Source of the DNA: Candidatus Cloacimonadota bacterium
Lineage (GTDB): Bacteria; Cloacimonadota; Cloacimonadia; Cloacimonadales; WRIO01
Direction of reading: 5' to 3'
Assembly: GCA_023230175.1 (NCBI GenBank)
Contig: JALNXV010000134.1
Location: forward strand, 1-8,733
DNA: 8,733 nt
The translations under genes were made by a program, and so were the position numbers. The notes under the pieces were generated by a model that did no database searches, was not told the origin of the DNA, and saw only the letters and a program-made list of their open reading frames with translations. Shown here piece by piece: positions 8,112 through 8,733 of this stretch. Every line of letters begins with the position of its first letter. The stretch's first letter is position 1.

Positions 8112-8733
8112 TAATCTTAAATATGAAGAAAAAATACTCTTCGTTGACGATGAAGAAAATGTTTTACAAGCTTTTAAAAGGAATTTTTACAAAATATTCA
8201 ATCTGTCAACCGCACTCTCCGGTAATGAAGCTATAGCTCTAATTAATGAAAATGAATTTGCGGTTGTCATAACAGATATGAGAATGCCTGAAATGAACGG
8301 GATTGAACTGCTTGATAAAATTAAAGATATCTCCCCGGATACGGTTAGAATGATGCTCACAGGTTATGCAGACATTGAAACAACATTGAACGCAGTAAAC
8401 CAAGGGAACATATTCAGATTTATGACAAAGCCTTGGCCATCTGATCAATTACAAAGAATGATTATCGCCGGAATACGCCAATATAGAATGATTAAAACTG
8501 AAAAAGAAATTCTTGAAAAAACTCTTAGCGGTATTATCCAATTATTAAACCAAATTCTTGCTCTGACAAACCCAATCGCAATGGATAAAACTCACAGAAT
8601 GTATAACTATGCTAAACATATAATTAATAAATTAAACATTGAAGATTCTTGGCAATTTGAAATTGCCTCACTCTTATCTCAATTAGGATGTATAAACCTT
8701 TCTGATGATTTGTTTTTAAAACAATATAAACCT
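8086..8733 (+). CDS. RpfG-like response regulator with degenerate HD domain, 3' end beyond the window
   Basis: The frame is open for 216 codons to the window edge, so the protein is C-terminally incomplete. The ATG at 8086 is the only good start: a TAG lies in frame at 8080-8082, and the next Met (residue 65) is inside the receiver. The start overlaps the preceding gene by 26 bases; the ribosome site is weak (AGGA at 8071-8074). The receiver (about 15-130) has Asp21-Asp22, phosphoacceptor Asp64 in TDMRMPEMNG, Thr92 in MLTG and Lys115 in TKPW, the arrangement usual in RpfG-type regulators. After a helical linker (about 133-150), an HD-type domain begins (TLSGIIQLLNQILALTNP, then THRMYNYAKHIINKL). 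At the place of the HD metal ligands (LLHDIG in active relatives) it reads LLSQLG, Ser198-Gln199, so cyclic-di-GMP hydrolysis by this site is unlikely. Relatives with this LSQ(I/L)GC pattern are known to me as a recurring degenerate subgroup. Whether a GYP motif follows cannot be seen. It is probably the second target of the operon's kinase. Confidence 0.9.
   Translation, partial: MTESIKTNNNLKYEEKILFVDDEENVLQAFKRNFYKIFNLSTALSGNEAIALINENEFAVVITDMRMPEMNGIELLDKIKDISPDTVRMMLTGYADIETTLNAVNQGNIFRFMTKPWPSDQLQRMIIAGIRQYRMIKTEKEILEKTLSGIIQLLNQILALTNPIAMDKTHRMYNYAKHIINKLNIEDSWQFEIASLLSQLGCINLSDDLFLKQYKP

Noticed and set aside
8239..8448. Minus-strand open frame with several Cys and His residues, suggestive of a zinc-binding peptide
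   Set aside because: It is antisense to the conserved receiver core of the last gene (phosphoacceptor, Thr and Lys motifs), so the Cys/His residues are accidental.

Overview
This AT-rich window (roughly a quarter to a third G+C by eye) comes from a bacterial chromosome. It holds two divergent transcription units. There are no RNA genes, CRISPR arrays, insertion sequences or integration sites that I can see. Strong Shine-Dalgarno sites, a near-consensus sigma70-type promoter, a secreted M14 zinc carboxypeptidase with an Asn/Asp/Gly-rich EF-hand-like insert, and a very large soluble multi-PAS kinase together suggest a low-GC anaerobe-like bacterium of the FCB/Cloacimonadota type. That placement is a weak guess from style, not a demonstrated assignment.

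Layout. Positions 1-1393 (minus strand) hold the first 464 codons of a secreted M14 carboxypeptidase whose 3' end lies outside the window. Positions 1394-1502 are a short divergent intergenic region. It carries two back-to-back promoter candidates whose -35 boxes form the two arms of an inverted repeat. Positions 1503-6779 (plus) encode a 1758-residue cytoplasmic histidine kinase: an N-terminal receiver domain, about seven PAS domains, two GAF or GAF-like domains, and a complete dimerisation/phosphoacceptor plus ATPase core. Positions 6798-8111 (plus) encode a receiver-HDOD response regulator. From 8086 to the window end (plus) lies a second response regulator, a receiver joined to an RpfG-like HD-type domain in which the metal-binding His-Asp pair is replaced by Ser-Gln. 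It starts 26 bases inside the preceding gene and is cut by the window edge.

How the genes work together. The three plus-strand genes have an 18-base gap and a 26-base overlap and no visible internal promoter or terminator, so they very probably form one operon. The inferred scheme is that the kinase integrates several cytoplasmic signals and phosphorylates the receivers of the two downstream regulators, and possibly its own N-terminal receiver. The outputs are protein domains of the HD superfamily (HDOD and a degenerate HD), not DNA-binding domains, so the response is probably post-transcriptional or second-messenger-like. The carboxypeptidase is probably an unrelated neighbour sharing the divergent promoter region. 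The parts all belong to known families. The most distinctive points are the combination of one multi-sensor kinase with two HD-superfamily receiver proteins, the apparently inactive HD site in the last gene, and the shared palindromic promoter region.
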